64,000 nt of DNA from Deltaproteobacteria bacterium. GTDB lineage: Bacteria; Desulfobacterota; Binatia; UTPRO1. Under the pieces are notes generated by a model. The model worked only from the letters and a program-made list of their open reading frames with translations. It made no database searches and was not told where the DNA came from. Where the stretch lies: positions 1 through 64,000 of the forward strand of contig JADLHM010000038.1 of assembly GCA_020848745.1 (NCBI GenBank). Direction: 5' to 3'. Of this stretch, positions 43,716 to 52,385 are shown in pieces. How positions within the stretch are numbered: the first letter of the stretch is position 1; every line of letters begins with the position of its first letter. The translations under genes and the position numbers were made by a program.

Positions 43716-44016
43716 GGCGCGCGATCGTGGTGGAGCGGGCGGGCGCGGTCAAGCCGCGCGGCGCGCGCGTGGCGCGCGCGCCGGCGCCGGTGCAGGTCGC
43801 GATGCCGTGGCACGCTCTGCGCGCTCCGACACGACGTCTCGCATGCGGGCTTTCGTGCGGGGGCGTGGGCGGTGCGATCGAAATGCGAGAGCCCCGAAGC
43901 GTCCTGCAATCGCGCAAGAATCGCCGCGCGTAAGTCGGCGAATCGTCGAAGCGCTTTTCGGCACGAGTCTCGCTTCCCGAGCTTGGCATCTGACGCAACT
44001 CGTGAGGGAAAATCAT
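43716..44016. promoter_or_regulatory. 301-bp divergent gap with an AT-rich end
   Basis: The gap separates the leftward GT87 gene and the rightward adhesin gene. The first 230 bp are GC-rich with no gene. The last about 30 bp (GAGGGAAAATCAT) are strikingly AT-rich and lead into the start codon, where ATCAT and ATGAT (44012-44030) form a small inverted repeat around the ATG. This suggests a controlled promoter and translation start for the adhesin. Confidence 0.45.
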
Positions 44017-46581
44017 ATGCAAAAAATGATATTGGTTGATGGGTGTCGTTTCGTATGTGCGATGATATGTCGTCGCGCCGCGATGGGCGCGCTCGTCGCC
44101 GCCGCGCTCCTCGCCGCGGGCCTGCGCGGCACGCCCGCGCTGGCCGCGGAGGCGACCCTCACGAGTCTTGGGGTCGGGCTCTACGGCGCCGTGACCGGCA
44201 CCACCGGCGGTCCGGTCGAGACGCAGGACTTCGCGGGCACGTTCCACATCTCGATCGACGGCGGCGCGTCGACCGAGGCCTACTGCGTCGACCTCCACAA
44301 TCCGCTGACCTTCGGCGACGCGCAGCCGCAGGTTCCGCCCGACTATCCGTGCGAGGTCGTCCACATTCTCGGCAACGCCTATCCGAACCCGGGCACGATC
44401 GGGTCGCCGCTCGCCGACACCCCCCGTGAGGCGGCCGCGGTCCAGGCGGCGATCTGGTACTTCACCGACGGGTTCGTCGTCACGGGCCCGGCGGATGTCC
44501 AGGCGCGGGCCGCCGAGATCATCGACATCGCCGGAGACCAGTGCGGCCAGGTGCCGGCGGTGCCGCACGAGCTGACGCTCTCGCCCGCCGACGCGACCAA
44601 CTACCTCCCGGGCGAGGAGGCGCACACGGTCACCGCGACGTTGCGCGACACCCAGGGGCAGCCCGTGCCCGGCCACGCCGTCCAGGTGACGATCGCGGGC
44701 GCCGCCGGCCCGCAGGTGTTCCAGGGTTTCACGGATGCGCAGGGCGACTTCGTCGTGACCTACGAGAACGGGCTCCAGGTGCCCGGGACCGACACGATCA
44801 GCGCGACCGCTTCGTTCACGGTCCCCGTCGGCCTGAAGTTCAAGGCCGAGGGGCTCCAGGGCATCGTCGTCGCCGGCGCGCCGCGCCCCGGCACCGTCAC
44901 CGGCACCGCGACCAAGCATTGGGTGCCGGCTGCGTGCGGTGACGGCGTTGTCAACCAGGCCGGCGAAGAGTGCGACGACGGCAACCTCGCCGACGGCGAC
45001 GGCTGCGACCACACCTGCGCGCCGACGGCGTGCGGCAACGGCGTCGTGACCGGCGGCGAGCTCTGTGACGACGGCAACCTTCTCGACGGCGACGGCTGCG
45101 ACGGCGACTGTACGCCGACCGCCTGCGGCAACGGCATCGTCACGATCGGGGAAGAGTGCGACGACGGCAACACGGTGAACGGCGACGAGTGCGATGCCAA
45201 CTGCACGGCTCCGCGGTGCGGCAACGGCGTCGCCGGCCCGGGCGAGCAGTGCGACGATGGCAACGCGACCAACGGCGACGGCTGTGACGCCAACTGCACC
45301 GTCAGCGCCTGCGGCAACGGCGTGGTGACGGCGGGTGAGCAGTGCGACGACGGCAATCAGGTCGACGGCGACGCGTGCGACGCGAACTGCACTGCCACCG
45401 CGTGCGGCAACGGCATCGTCACCGCGGGCGAGCAGTGCGACGACGGCAACGCGGTGAACGGCGACGGTTGCGACGCCAACTGCACCGCCAGCGCCTGCGG
45501 CAACGGCATCGTCGCCGGCGCCGAGCAGTGCGACGACGGCAACGCGGTGAACGGCGACGGTTGCGATGCCAACTGCACCACCAGCGCCTGCGGCAACGGC
45601 GTGGTGACGGCGGGTGAGCAGTGCGACGACGGCAACGCGGCGGACGGCGACGGCTGCGACGCCAACTGCACCGTCACGGCCTGCGGCAACGGCGTCGTCA
45701 GCGCGGACGAGCAGTGCGACGACGGCAACCTCGCGAGCGGCGACGCGTGCGACGCCAACTGCACGCTCCCCGCGTGCGGCAACGGCATCGTGACGGCCGG
45801 CGAGCAGTGCGACGACGGCAACCAGGTCGACGGCGACGGCTGCGATCACGACTGCACCTCGACCGGCTGTGGCAACGGCATCGTCACCGGCGACGAGCAG
45901 TGCGACGACGGGAACCAGGCCGACGGCGACCTCTGCGAGGCCGACTGCACGGCCGCGCGGTGCGGCAACGGCATCCTCGACCAGGGCGAGCAGTGCGACG
46001 ACGGTCATCTGCAGGGCGGCGACGGGTGCGACGCCACCTGCCGCCTGCAGGAGGTCTGCACCAACACCGTCGACGACGACGGCGACGGCGCGATCGACTG
46101 CGACGACACCGATTGCGCCTGCCTCCAGATCCAGCGCGATCCGGCGGTCATCCGCTTCGCCCACCGCCAACCGAAGTCGTCGCGGATGCGCACCCGCCCC
46201 GACTTCTTCCGGGTCCACGGCCGCCTCGAGCCGAAGACCGCGCACGACGCGCTCACGGAGGGACTCACCCTCGTGGTCACGAACACGAACGGCGTGATCT
46301 ACCAGGCGCGCCTTCTTCCGGGCGATCTCCAGAAGCACTGGTCGACGCTGTCGTTCGTCGACAAGGCGGCGGCGCGCGGTGAGGGCGAGCGCGACGGTCT
46401 CTACCGCGTGAAGCTGCGGCGCGGCGTCCGCGACAGCCTCTTCGTGGTGATCGAGGCGTACGGCGACTTCAGCGCCGCGACGCTGCCGACCATGACGATC
46501 CAGATCGGCATCGGCGACGACATGTTCTACACCAAAGGCGCGTTCTCGGCGCGCCGCTACGGCTGGTACTGGGCGTTCTGA
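44017..46581 (+). CDS. Putative thioester-domain adhesin with twelve four-cysteine repeats
   Basis: This 854-residue exported protein has a signal core GALVAAALLAAGL. Residues about 45-175 look like a thioester domain. C90 in TEAYCVDLHNP and Q143 in AVQAAIWYFTDGF match the YC and Q-x-AIW pair that forms a Cys-Gln thioester in Gram-positive adhesins. An Ig-like Big-1-type domain (VTATLRDTQGQPVPGHAVQV) spans about 190-290. Twelve Myxococcus-type repeats of 31 residues (CGNGIVTAGEQCDDGN, then DGCDANC) lie at about 306-678, with DDDGDGAIDCDDTDC next. A beta-rich C-terminal domain (VVTNTNGVIYQARLLPG) like that of the 5172 protein ends the chain. ATG 44017 follows GAGGGA; ATG 44062 is possible. Role in attachment to a surface or host is inferred. 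Confidence 0.85.
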   Translation: MQKMILVDGCRFVCAMICRRAAMGALVAAALLAAGLRGTPALAAEATLTSLGVGLYGAVTGTTGGPVETQDFAGTFHISIDGGASTEAYCVDLHNPLTFGDAQPQVPPDYPCEVVHILGNAYPNPGTIGSPLADTPREAAAVQAAIWYFTDGFVVTGPADVQARAAEIIDIAGDQCGQVPAVPHELTLSPADATNYLPGEEAHTVTATLRDTQGQPVPGHAVQVTIAGAAGPQVFQGFTDAQGDFVVTYENGLQVPGTDTISATASFTVPVGLKFKAEGLQGIVVAGAPRPGTVTGTATKHWVPAACGDGVVNQAGEECDDGNLADGDGCDHTCAPTACGNGVVTGGELCDDGNLLDGDGCDGDCTPTACGNGIVTIGEECDDGNTVNGDECDANCTAPRCGNGVAGPGEQCDDGNATNGDGCDANCTVSACGNGVVTAGEQCDDGNQVDGDACDANCTATACGNGIVTAGEQCDDGNAVNGDGCDANCTASACGNGIVAGAEQCDDGNAVNGDGCDANCTTSACGNGVVTAGEQCDDGNAADGDGCDANCTVTACGNGVVSADEQCDDGNLASGDACDANCTLPACGNGIVTAGEQCDDGNQVDGDGCDHDCTSTGCGNGIVTGDEQCDDGNQADGDLCEADCTAARCGNGILDQGEQCDDGHLQGGDGCDATCRLQEVCTNTVDDDGDGAIDCDDTDCACLQIQRDPAVIRFAHRQPKSSRMRTRPDFFRVHGRLEPKTAHDALTEGLTLVVTNTNGVIYQARLLPGDLQKHWSTLSFVDKAAARGEGERDGLYRVKLRRGVRDSLFVVIEAYGDFSAATLPTMTIQIGIGDDMFYTKGAFSARRYGWYWAF
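44932..46050 (+). repeat. Twelve tandem 93-bp coding repeats (four-cysteine units)
   Basis: Units of 93 bp encode CGNG-x9-CDDGN-x6-CD-x2-C with four cysteines each. Copies 5 to 8 are nearly identical, while the first and last are more divergent, the pattern expected from unequal exchange in the middle of an array. The near-identity makes copy number a likely strain variable and a risk for assembly collapse. Confidence 0.93.
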
Positions 46582-46598
46582 TCCGGGACCGGAGCTCG

Positions 46599-46648
46599 CC
46601 GGCCGTCGTCGCGCGCCGCCGCCGCGAGGGGTGCGCGGCGACGGCCGG
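46599..46648. terminator. Strong terminator between the adhesin and NTF2-like genes
   Basis: The arms at 46599-46617 and 46630-46648 form a 19-bp stem with two G-T pairs around a 12-nt loop; the outer ten bases (CCGGCCGTCG/CGACGGCCGG) match perfectly. It lies in the 72-bp gap where two genes converge, so it can stop both. Confidence 0.8.
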
Positions 46649-46653
46649 GGACT

Positions 46654-47109
46654 TCACTTGCGGGCGCGCGCGGCGACCATCTCGGCAAAGCGTCCGCCGG
46701 TGATGCTCAGGGTGTGCTCGCGGCGCGACGCGAACCGCCACCCGGCCTGCGTCCGGACGTACTCGTCGTAGTAGACCCCGCTCACGTCCATCACCTCGCT
46801 CGTGCCGTCGAAGACGACGCCGTGGCGCGCGAGCATGTGAATGGCGCCGTTCACGGTGTCGGGACCCGTCGGTTGGAGCCGGTGGGTGAACGCCGAGTGG
46901 AGCGTCCAGGTGAACAGCGACAGCGCCTGCGGCATCCACGCCGCCACCTGCGCCGGCGAGCCCGCGATGCCGCCCGCCGACTCGTAGTCGATGCGCGCGT
47001 CGGGCGTGAAGAGCGCCTCGAACGCCTGCCAGTTCCGCTCGTCGATCGCGTACGCGTAGGCGACGACGAGATCGCCGATGAGCGCCCGGTCTTCGGGGGT
47101 GAGAGCCAT
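46654..47109 (-). CDS. NTF2-like/SnoaL-like domain protein
   Basis: This 151-residue protein matches the SnoaL-like cone fold: IGDLVVAYAYAIDERNWQAF, LFTPDARIDYESAGG, AFTHRLQPTGPDTVNGAIHM and SGVYYDEYVRTQAGWRFASR. Family members include small dehydratases, isomerases and ring-hydroxylating dioxygenase beta subunits; the Tyr-Asp and His are in the usual pocket positions. ATG 47109 follows AAGGGAC. It is divergent from the TetR gene (103 bp), which is likely to control it. Confidence 0.85.
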   Translation of the reverse strand: MALTPEDRALIGDLVVAYAYAIDERNWQAFEALFTPDARIDYESAGGIAGSPAQVAAWMPQALSLFTWTLHSAFTHRLQPTGPDTVNGAIHMLARHGVVFDGTSEVMDVSGVYYDEYVRTQAGWRFASRREHTLSITGGRFAEMVAARARK

Positions 47110-47212
47110 GGCGGCGTCCCTTGCCACAGGGGGCGGCCGTTTGCGACTTGACCCGGCGGACGCCCGGACGATACGGAGCGGCCACCCCGGTTTCCCTGCC
47201 GCAGTCCGTCGC

Positions 47213-47851
47213 ATGCCCCTCGCCCGCGCCACCGATCGACTCCGCCCGCGCAAGCGGCCGAGACAGGCCCGCTCGCGGCGGACGGTCGACGCCATCGTGA
47301 AGGCGGCGGCCGAGATCTTCTCCCGGCGCGGCTACGCCGCCACCACCACCAATCACATCGCCGAGCGCGCCGGCGTGTCGATCGGGTCGCTCTACGAGTA
47401 CTTTTCGAGCAAGGACGCGCTCCTCGCGGCTCTCATGGAGGCGCACGTCGAAGAGGCCGAGGAGGTGCTGACGCTCGCCGCCGGCGAGGTCGCGGCCGGC
47501 GCGCGCGACCTCGCCGGGACGATCCGCCACCTCGTGCGCACCATGATCGCGCTGCACGCGCGCGACCGCGATCTCCATCGCGTCCTGTTCGAGGAGGCGC
47601 CGCTCTCCCGCCGGCTCCGCCAGGCGCTGCGCGCCGTCGAGGAGCGGACCGTCGGCTGGGTGGCTGGGCTCCTCGACGCGCATCCCCAGGTGCGGGTCGG
47701 CGACGTCCCGCTCGCCGCCGCGGTCGTCGTGCGCACCGTCGAGTCGCTGACGCACAACCTCGTGCTGCACGGCCATGACGACGTCGACGTCGACGCGTAC
47801 AGCGACGAGATCGTGCGCCTCGTGACGCGCTACCTCGCGCCGGCGCCGTAG
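47213..47851 (+). CDS. TetR-family transcriptional regulator
   Basis: This 212-residue repressor has an N-terminal helix-turn-helix (IFSRRGYAATTTNHIAERAG, then VSIGSLYEYFSSKDALLAAL) and an all-helical ligand domain. ATG 47213 was chosen; the preceding in-frame codons lack a better start. It is divergent from the NTF2-like gene and 156 bp upstream of the thiolase gene, so it may regulate either or both. A strong stem-loop follows at 47926. Confidence 0.92.
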   Translation: MPLARATDRLRPRKRPRQARSRRTVDAIVKAAAEIFSRRGYAATTTNHIAERAGVSIGSLYEYFSSKDALLAALMEAHVEEAEEVLTLAAGEVAAGARDLAGTIRHLVRTMIALHARDRDLHRVLFEEAPLSRRLRQALRAVEERTVGWVAGLLDAHPQVRVGDVPLAAAVVVRTVESLTHNLVLHGHDDVDVDAYSDEIVRLVTRYLAPAP

Positions 47852-47925
47852 GCGGCGCGAACGCCGGGACTCCCACGGCGGAAGGTGGGGCGGCGCGGAC
47901 GGTCGGCGGGCCGGTGGCAGGCGGC

Positions 47926-47951
47926 GCGCCGCGGTTGAACCACCGCGGCGC
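47926..47951. terminator. Stem-loop after the TetR gene
   Basis: GCGCCGCGGT and ACCGCGGCGC form a perfect 10-bp stem with the 6-nt loop TGAACC, 75 bp past the tetR stop and 57 bp before the thiolase ATG. It probably ends the regulator transcript, so the thiolase would have its own promoter. Confidence 0.65.
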
Positions 47952-48007
47952 ATGCAGCAAGGTGCCCGGATCGGGCGGGTCGAGTCCCCATCCAAAGGAG
48001 ATGTCCA

Positions 48008-49198
48008 ATGCGTGAAGCCGTGATCGTCGAAGCCGTGCGAACCCCTCTCGGACGAGGCAAGCAGACGGGGGCGCTCTATCCCGTCCATGCCGTCGATCTT
48101 GCCGCGAAGGCGCTCGGGGCCCTCATCGACAGGTCGGGGATCGATCCCGCGCTCGTCGAGGACGTGATCATGGGATGCGTGAGCCAGGTCGGCGAGCAGG
48201 GTCTGAACGTCGGCCGCAACGCGGCGCTCGCCGCGGGCTTTCCCGAGACCGTCGTCGGGACGACGGTCGACCGGCAGTGCGGGTCGAGCCAGCAGGCGCT
48301 GCACTTCGCCGCGCAGGGCGTGATCGCCGGCGCGTACGACGTGGTGATCGCCGCCGGCGTCGAGTCGATGAGCCGGGTGCCGATGGGCACGAGCGCGTAC
48401 GCCGGCGGCCAGCCCTTCGGGCCGAGCATGATGCAGCGCTACGTCGACCAGAACCTCTACGGCGTCGGCGGTCTCGTGCAGCAAGGCATCTCCGCGGAGA
48501 TCGTCGCCGAGAAGTGGAACCTCTCGCGGGAGACGCTCGACGAGTTCTCGGTCGGCTCGCACCAGAAGGCGGCCGCCGCGACGCGGAACGGCTGGTTCAA
48601 GAACGAGATCGTCCCCGTCGAGGTGCAGCGTCCGGACGGCAGCCGCGACGTCGTCACGACCGACGAGGGCATCCGCGCCGACAGCTCGCTCGCGAAGCTC
48701 CTGAGCCTGAAGCCGGCGTTCAAGGACGACGGCGTCATCACCGCCGGCAACTCGAGCCAGATCACCGACGGCGCCGCCGCCGTGCTGGTGATGGAGAAGC
48801 GGAAGGCGCTCGCGCTCGGCCTCCGGCCGCGCGCGCGCTTCCACACCTTCGCGCTCGGCGGCGTCGATCCGGTCATCATGCTGACGGGCCCGATTCCGGC
48901 GACGCACAACGCTCTCGAGCGCTCGGGCCTCGCGTTCGAGGACATCGATGCGGTCGAGATCAACGAAGCCTTCGCGCCGGTCGTGCTCGCGTGGCAGCGG
49001 GAGTTCGACGCCGACCTCGGCAGGGTGAACCTGAACGGCGGCGCCATCGCGCTCGGCCACCCCCTCGGCTGCAGCGGCGCCCGCCTCATGACGACGCTCG
49101 TGAACATCCTCGAGCGAACCGGCGGGCGCTACGGCCTCCAGACGATGTGCGAGGGCGGCGGCATGGCGAACGCGACGATCATCGAGCGGTTGGACTGA
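48008..49198 (+). CDS. Acetyl-CoA acetyltransferase / 3-ketoacyl-CoA thiolase
   Basis: This 396-residue thiolase has the nucleophile C91 in VDRQCGSSQQAL, H351 in LGHPLGCSGARL and the second catalytic Cys C381 in MCEGGGMANATI. NEAFAPVVLAW is also standard. It either condenses two acetyl-CoA or cleaves 3-oxoacyl-CoA in beta-oxidation; the Ala-to-Cys change at C355 in the GHP-x-G-A-SG motif and the sequence SQQALHFAAQ are typical of the steroid/lipid-oxidation branch. It has a strong ribosome site (AAAGGAGAT then ATG). The TetR repressor upstream suggests induction by a lipid or CoA ester. Confidence 0.93.
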   Translation: MREAVIVEAVRTPLGRGKQTGALYPVHAVDLAAKALGALIDRSGIDPALVEDVIMGCVSQVGEQGLNVGRNAALAAGFPETVVGTTVDRQCGSSQQALHFAAQGVIAGAYDVVIAAGVESMSRVPMGTSAYAGGQPFGPSMMQRYVDQNLYGVGGLVQQGISAEIVAEKWNLSRETLDEFSVGSHQKAAAATRNGWFKNEIVPVEVQRPDGSRDVVTTDEGIRADSSLAKLLSLKPAFKDDGVITAGNSSQITDGAAAVLVMEKRKALALGLRPRARFHTFALGGVDPVIMLTGPIPATHNALERSGLAFEDIDAVEINEAFAPVVLAWQREFDADLGRVNLNGGAIALGHPLGCSGARLMTTLVNILERTGGRYGLQTMCEGGGMANATIIERLD

Positions 49199-49354
49199 AG
49201 CCGGCCCCTCGTGCGTCGAGCTGCTTGCGCGTTCGTTACGGTTTCGTGAACGCACGCGCGAAGGCCCGGTTCGACCTGGATCTTTGTATCCGTTCTCCCT
49301 AGTGAGGTCGCCGTCACGCGGACGCTACGCGCGTCGCGACCAAAGGGGGATACG

Positions 49355-50860
49355 ATGTCCATGAGGCTGGAGCCGCGCTCGACGCGGATGCGGCGAGTCC
49401 GCGTGCTGATCGCGCTTGCCGTCTCGATCGGGTTCGCCGGCGCGCCGGCGAGGCTGCTCGCCGAAGCGGGCGGCGCGCCGACCATCGAGCTCTACGTCGA
49501 CGACGCGACCGGCCAGGTGTTCACCAAGCCCGGTCCGGGACGGAAGCCGCTCGGAACGTTCCAGCGGGTCGAGCCACAGCCGGCCGCGACGGCGCCCGTG
49601 GCCCCGACGCAAGCCGCACCGGCGGCGGCGAGGGCTCCCGCGCAGCCGCCGGCGGCCGCGCCCGCCGTCGCGGCGAGCCCGCACACCGAGGAAGAGGTTG
49701 CCGGCATCGTCGGCAGGATCTTCAAGAACAAGTGGTACGAGCGCATCTCGCTGCGCGGCTACACCCAGTTCCGCTACACGGCGCTCCTCGAGAAGGACGG
49801 GGCGGGCTGGTTCGCGCCCGCCGACCGGAGCGTGCGCGACAACGCCGGCTTCCTGATCCGTCGCGGCCGGATGATCTTCTCGGGCGATCTCTCGGACCAC
49901 CTCTCGATCTACGTCCAGCCCGACCTGAACGCGTCCCCGACCGACGGCGACTTCTCGCTGCAGCTGCGCGATCTCTACGCCGACGTCGCGCTCGACAAGA
50001 AGAAGGAGTTCCGCTTCCGGCTCGGGCAGTCCAAGGTGCCCTTCGGCTGGGTGAACCTGCAGTCGAGCCAGAACCGCATTCCGCTCGAACGACCCGACGC
50101 GATCAACTCCGCCGTCGAGGGCGAGCGCGACATCGGCGTCTTCTTCTACTGGGCGCCGGCCGAGATCCGGGAGCGCTTCCGGAACCTCATCAAGGACGGC
50201 CTCAAGGGCTCGGGCGACTACGGCGTCTTCGCGCTCGGCATGTACAACGGCCAGGGTCTGAACCGGCTCGACTCGAACGACAACCTGCACGTCGTGAGCC
50301 GGCTCACCTATCCCTTCGAGTTGCCGAACGGCCAGTTCATCGAGCCCGGCATCCAGGGCATGTACGGTCGCTTCGTCGTGCGACGCTCGGCCATCCCGAC
50401 CGGTCCGGACGGCGAGGATCTGACGCCGGAGGATTTCGAGGGCGGCCGCGTCGACCGCCGGGCCGCGGTCACGTTCGTCCTCTATCCGCAGCCGATCGGC
50501 TTCGAGACCGAGTGGACGATCGGCGACGGGCCTCGGCTCGTCGCCGGCGACACCCGGATCGGGACCCGCTCGTTCTGGGGCGGCTACGTCCAGGCGCACT
50601 ACCGGACGCCGTTTCCCTGGGGCAGCTTCATCCCGTTCGTCCGCTGGCAGTACGAGGACGGCGGCCGCAAGTTCGCGCGCAACGCGCCGCGTGCGCGGCT
50701 GAACGAGGTCGACTTCGGCATCGAGTACGCGCCGATCTCCGAGCTCGAGATGACGCTGATGTACACCTACTCGCCGTACCGCACGAACACGAACAGCTAT
50801 CCGTACGACGACATCGACGACGGGTCGCGGCTCGGGATGCAGGTGCAGTGGAACTACTGA
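49355..50860 (+). CDS. Phosphate-selective porin O/P-type outer-membrane protein
   Basis: This 501-residue protein has a signal (VLIALAVSIGFAGAPARLLAEA), an Ala-Pro-rich spacer (about 75-110), then an OprO/OprP-type barrel. The barrel has ISLRGYTQFRYTALLE, FLIRRGRMIFSGDLSDHLSI and RFRLGQSKVPFGWVNLQSSQ. VEGERDIGVFFYW and the last residues LGMQVQWNY with a terminal aromatic residue fit a beta-barrel. It would let anions, possibly phosphate, cross the outer membrane. ATG 49355 follows AAAGGGGGA. The 156-bp gap before it has GCGTTC/GAACGC as a loose inverted repeat near 49229. Confidence 0.87.
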   Translation: MSMRLEPRSTRMRRVRVLIALAVSIGFAGAPARLLAEAGGAPTIELYVDDATGQVFTKPGPGRKPLGTFQRVEPQPAATAPVAPTQAAPAAARAPAQPPAAAPAVAASPHTEEEVAGIVGRIFKNKWYERISLRGYTQFRYTALLEKDGAGWFAPADRSVRDNAGFLIRRGRMIFSGDLSDHLSIYVQPDLNASPTDGDFSLQLRDLYADVALDKKKEFRFRLGQSKVPFGWVNLQSSQNRIPLERPDAINSAVEGERDIGVFFYWAPAEIRERFRNLIKDGLKGSGDYGVFALGMYNGQGLNRLDSNDNLHVVSRLTYPFELPNGQFIEPGIQGMYGRFVVRRSAIPTGPDGEDLTPEDFEGGRVDRRAAVTFVLYPQPIGFETEWTIGDGPRLVAGDTRIGTRSFWGGYVQAHYRTPFPWGSFIPFVRWQYEDGGRKFARNAPRARLNEVDFGIEYAPISELEMTLMYTYSPYRTNTNSYPYDDIDDGSRLGMQVQWNY

Positions 50861-50949
50861 TCGGCTAGACCGTAGCGAGGGCGATCGTGCCCGCGGCGCG
50901 GGGGCCGTCGAGATGCGGCCCGACGCGTCGGAGCCGTGAAGGAGAGGCC

Positions 50950-52365
50950 ATGGACGCGGCGAGCCTGAGTCCGGAGCAGAAGGCGCTCCAGCTCAACCTG
51001 GACGACCAGAAGTACGGCACGATCGCCGAGATCGGCGCCGGCCAGGAGGTCGCGAGCTGGTTCTTCCGGGCCGGCCGGGCGGCCGGCACGGTCGCCAAGT
51101 CGGTGTCGGCCTACGACATGAAGGTCAGCGACGCGATCTACGGTCGGAGCGGGCGCTACGTCTGCCGCGAGCGGCTGCTCGCGATGCTGCAGCACGAGTA
51201 CGACCTCCTGCTCGAGCGCTTGGCGGAGACGCGCGGCGACACGACGTGCTTCTTCGCCTTCGCCGACACCGTCGCGACGTGCAGCGCTACGCGCGAGCGT
51301 GGCGAGGCATGGCTCGGGATCCGCTTCCAACACGCGCCGCGCGCCGAGTCGTCCGACATCCTGCTGCACGTGCACCTGCTCGACCGCGTGCGTCTCCACG
51401 AGCAGGAAGCCCTCGGCATCCTCGGCGTGAACCTCATCTACGGCGCGTACTTCATGGGCAGCGACCCGAAGGCGCTCGTCGCCCTGCTGCTCGACGACCT
51501 CTCCTCCCGGCGCGTCGAGATCGATCTCATCCGCTTGTCGGGTCCGGCGTTCCCCGGGATCGACAACCGGCTGATGAGCCTCCAGCTCGTCGAGCAGGAG
51601 CACACCGATGCCGTCATGTTCACCGCGGCCGGCGAGGTCGTGCAGCCGTCCGAGGTGCTCTATCGGAAGCCCGTGCTCGTCGAGCGCGGCCGTTTCCGCC
51701 CCCTCACCCACCTCACGCTCGACATCCTGGAGCGCGCCTACGAGCAGTTCGTCGAGGACCCCGCCCTCGAGGGCGAGCAGCCGGTCGTGCTGATGGAGAT
51801 GACGCTCGCCGGGCTCGGCGGCGAGGGCGGCTCGATCGTCCATGCCGACTACCTCTCACGCGTCGACACGCTGCGGACGGTCGGTCAGACCGTGCTGGTC
51901 TCGAAGTTCGGCCGCTACTTCCGCCTGGTCGAGTACCTGGCGCGCTATACCCAGAACAGGATCGGTCTCGCGGTCGGCCTCCCGAGCGTCCGCCAGATCG
52001 ACGACGAGAAGTTCTACGATGACCTTCCCGGCGGCGCGCTCGAAGCCGCGGGCCGGCTCTTCCGCCGCAACGTCCGCATGTACGTCTACCCGGCGCTCGA
52101 CCCGACGACCGGCGGGGTCATCACGGCCGAGACCGTCGAGCTGCCGGCGGAGTCCCGGCCGCTGCACGCCTTCCTGCGGCAGCGGCGGAGCTTCGAGGCC
52201 ATCCGCGGCTACAACCCCGACTTCCTCCGCATCATCGCCGACGACGTGCTGGCGCGGCTGCAGAAGGGCGATCCGTCGTGGGAGGCCTCGGTGCCGGCGG
52301 GCGTCGCGGCGGCGATCAAGCGGGAAGGGCTGTTCGGTTGGACGGGGGCGCGGAAGGGCGCGTAG
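50950..52365 (+). CDS. Conserved protein of unknown function, 471 residues
   Basis: It begins LQLNLDDQKYGTIAEIGAGQ and goes on to EVASWFFRAG, a start that I recognise from a widespread bacterial family with no agreed function. There is no signal peptide or membrane helix. Other blocks are AYDMKVSDAIYGRSGRYVCR, LLERLAETRGDTTCFFAFAD, DILLHVHLLDRVRLHEQEAL and ILGVNLIYGAYFMGSDPKAL. The many charged residues and length suggest a cytoplasmic enzyme or scaffold. The ATG at 50950 follows GGAGAGG. It lies 89 bp after the porin gene and may share its transcript. Confidence 0.8.
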   Translation: MDAASLSPEQKALQLNLDDQKYGTIAEIGAGQEVASWFFRAGRAAGTVAKSVSAYDMKVSDAIYGRSGRYVCRERLLAMLQHEYDLLLERLAETRGDTTCFFAFADTVATCSATRERGEAWLGIRFQHAPRAESSDILLHVHLLDRVRLHEQEALGILGVNLIYGAYFMGSDPKALVALLLDDLSSRRVEIDLIRLSGPAFPGIDNRLMSLQLVEQEHTDAVMFTAAGEVVQPSEVLYRKPVLVERGRFRPLTHLTLDILERAYEQFVEDPALEGEQPVVLMEMTLAGLGGEGGSIVHADYLSRVDTLRTVGQTVLVSKFGRYFRLVEYLARYTQNRIGLAVGLPSVRQIDDEKFYDDLPGGALEAAGRLFRRNVRMYVYPALDPTTGGVITAETVELPAESRPLHAFLRQRRSFEAIRGYNPDFLRIIADDVLARLQKGDPSWEASVPAGVAAAIKREGLFGWTGARKGA

Positions 52366-52385
52366 GGCGCACCGCTTCGACGGCT

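Noticed and set aside
44932-46050. CRISPR array
   Set aside because: The 93-bp repeats are contiguous, in frame and encode cysteine-rich units; there are no spacers.
42403-46338. A 1311-codon minus-strand frame
   Set aside because: It covers the GT87 gene in another frame and the four-cysteine repeats in antisense. The repetitive AVVALLARGDDAVAA pattern is a shadow of the repeats.
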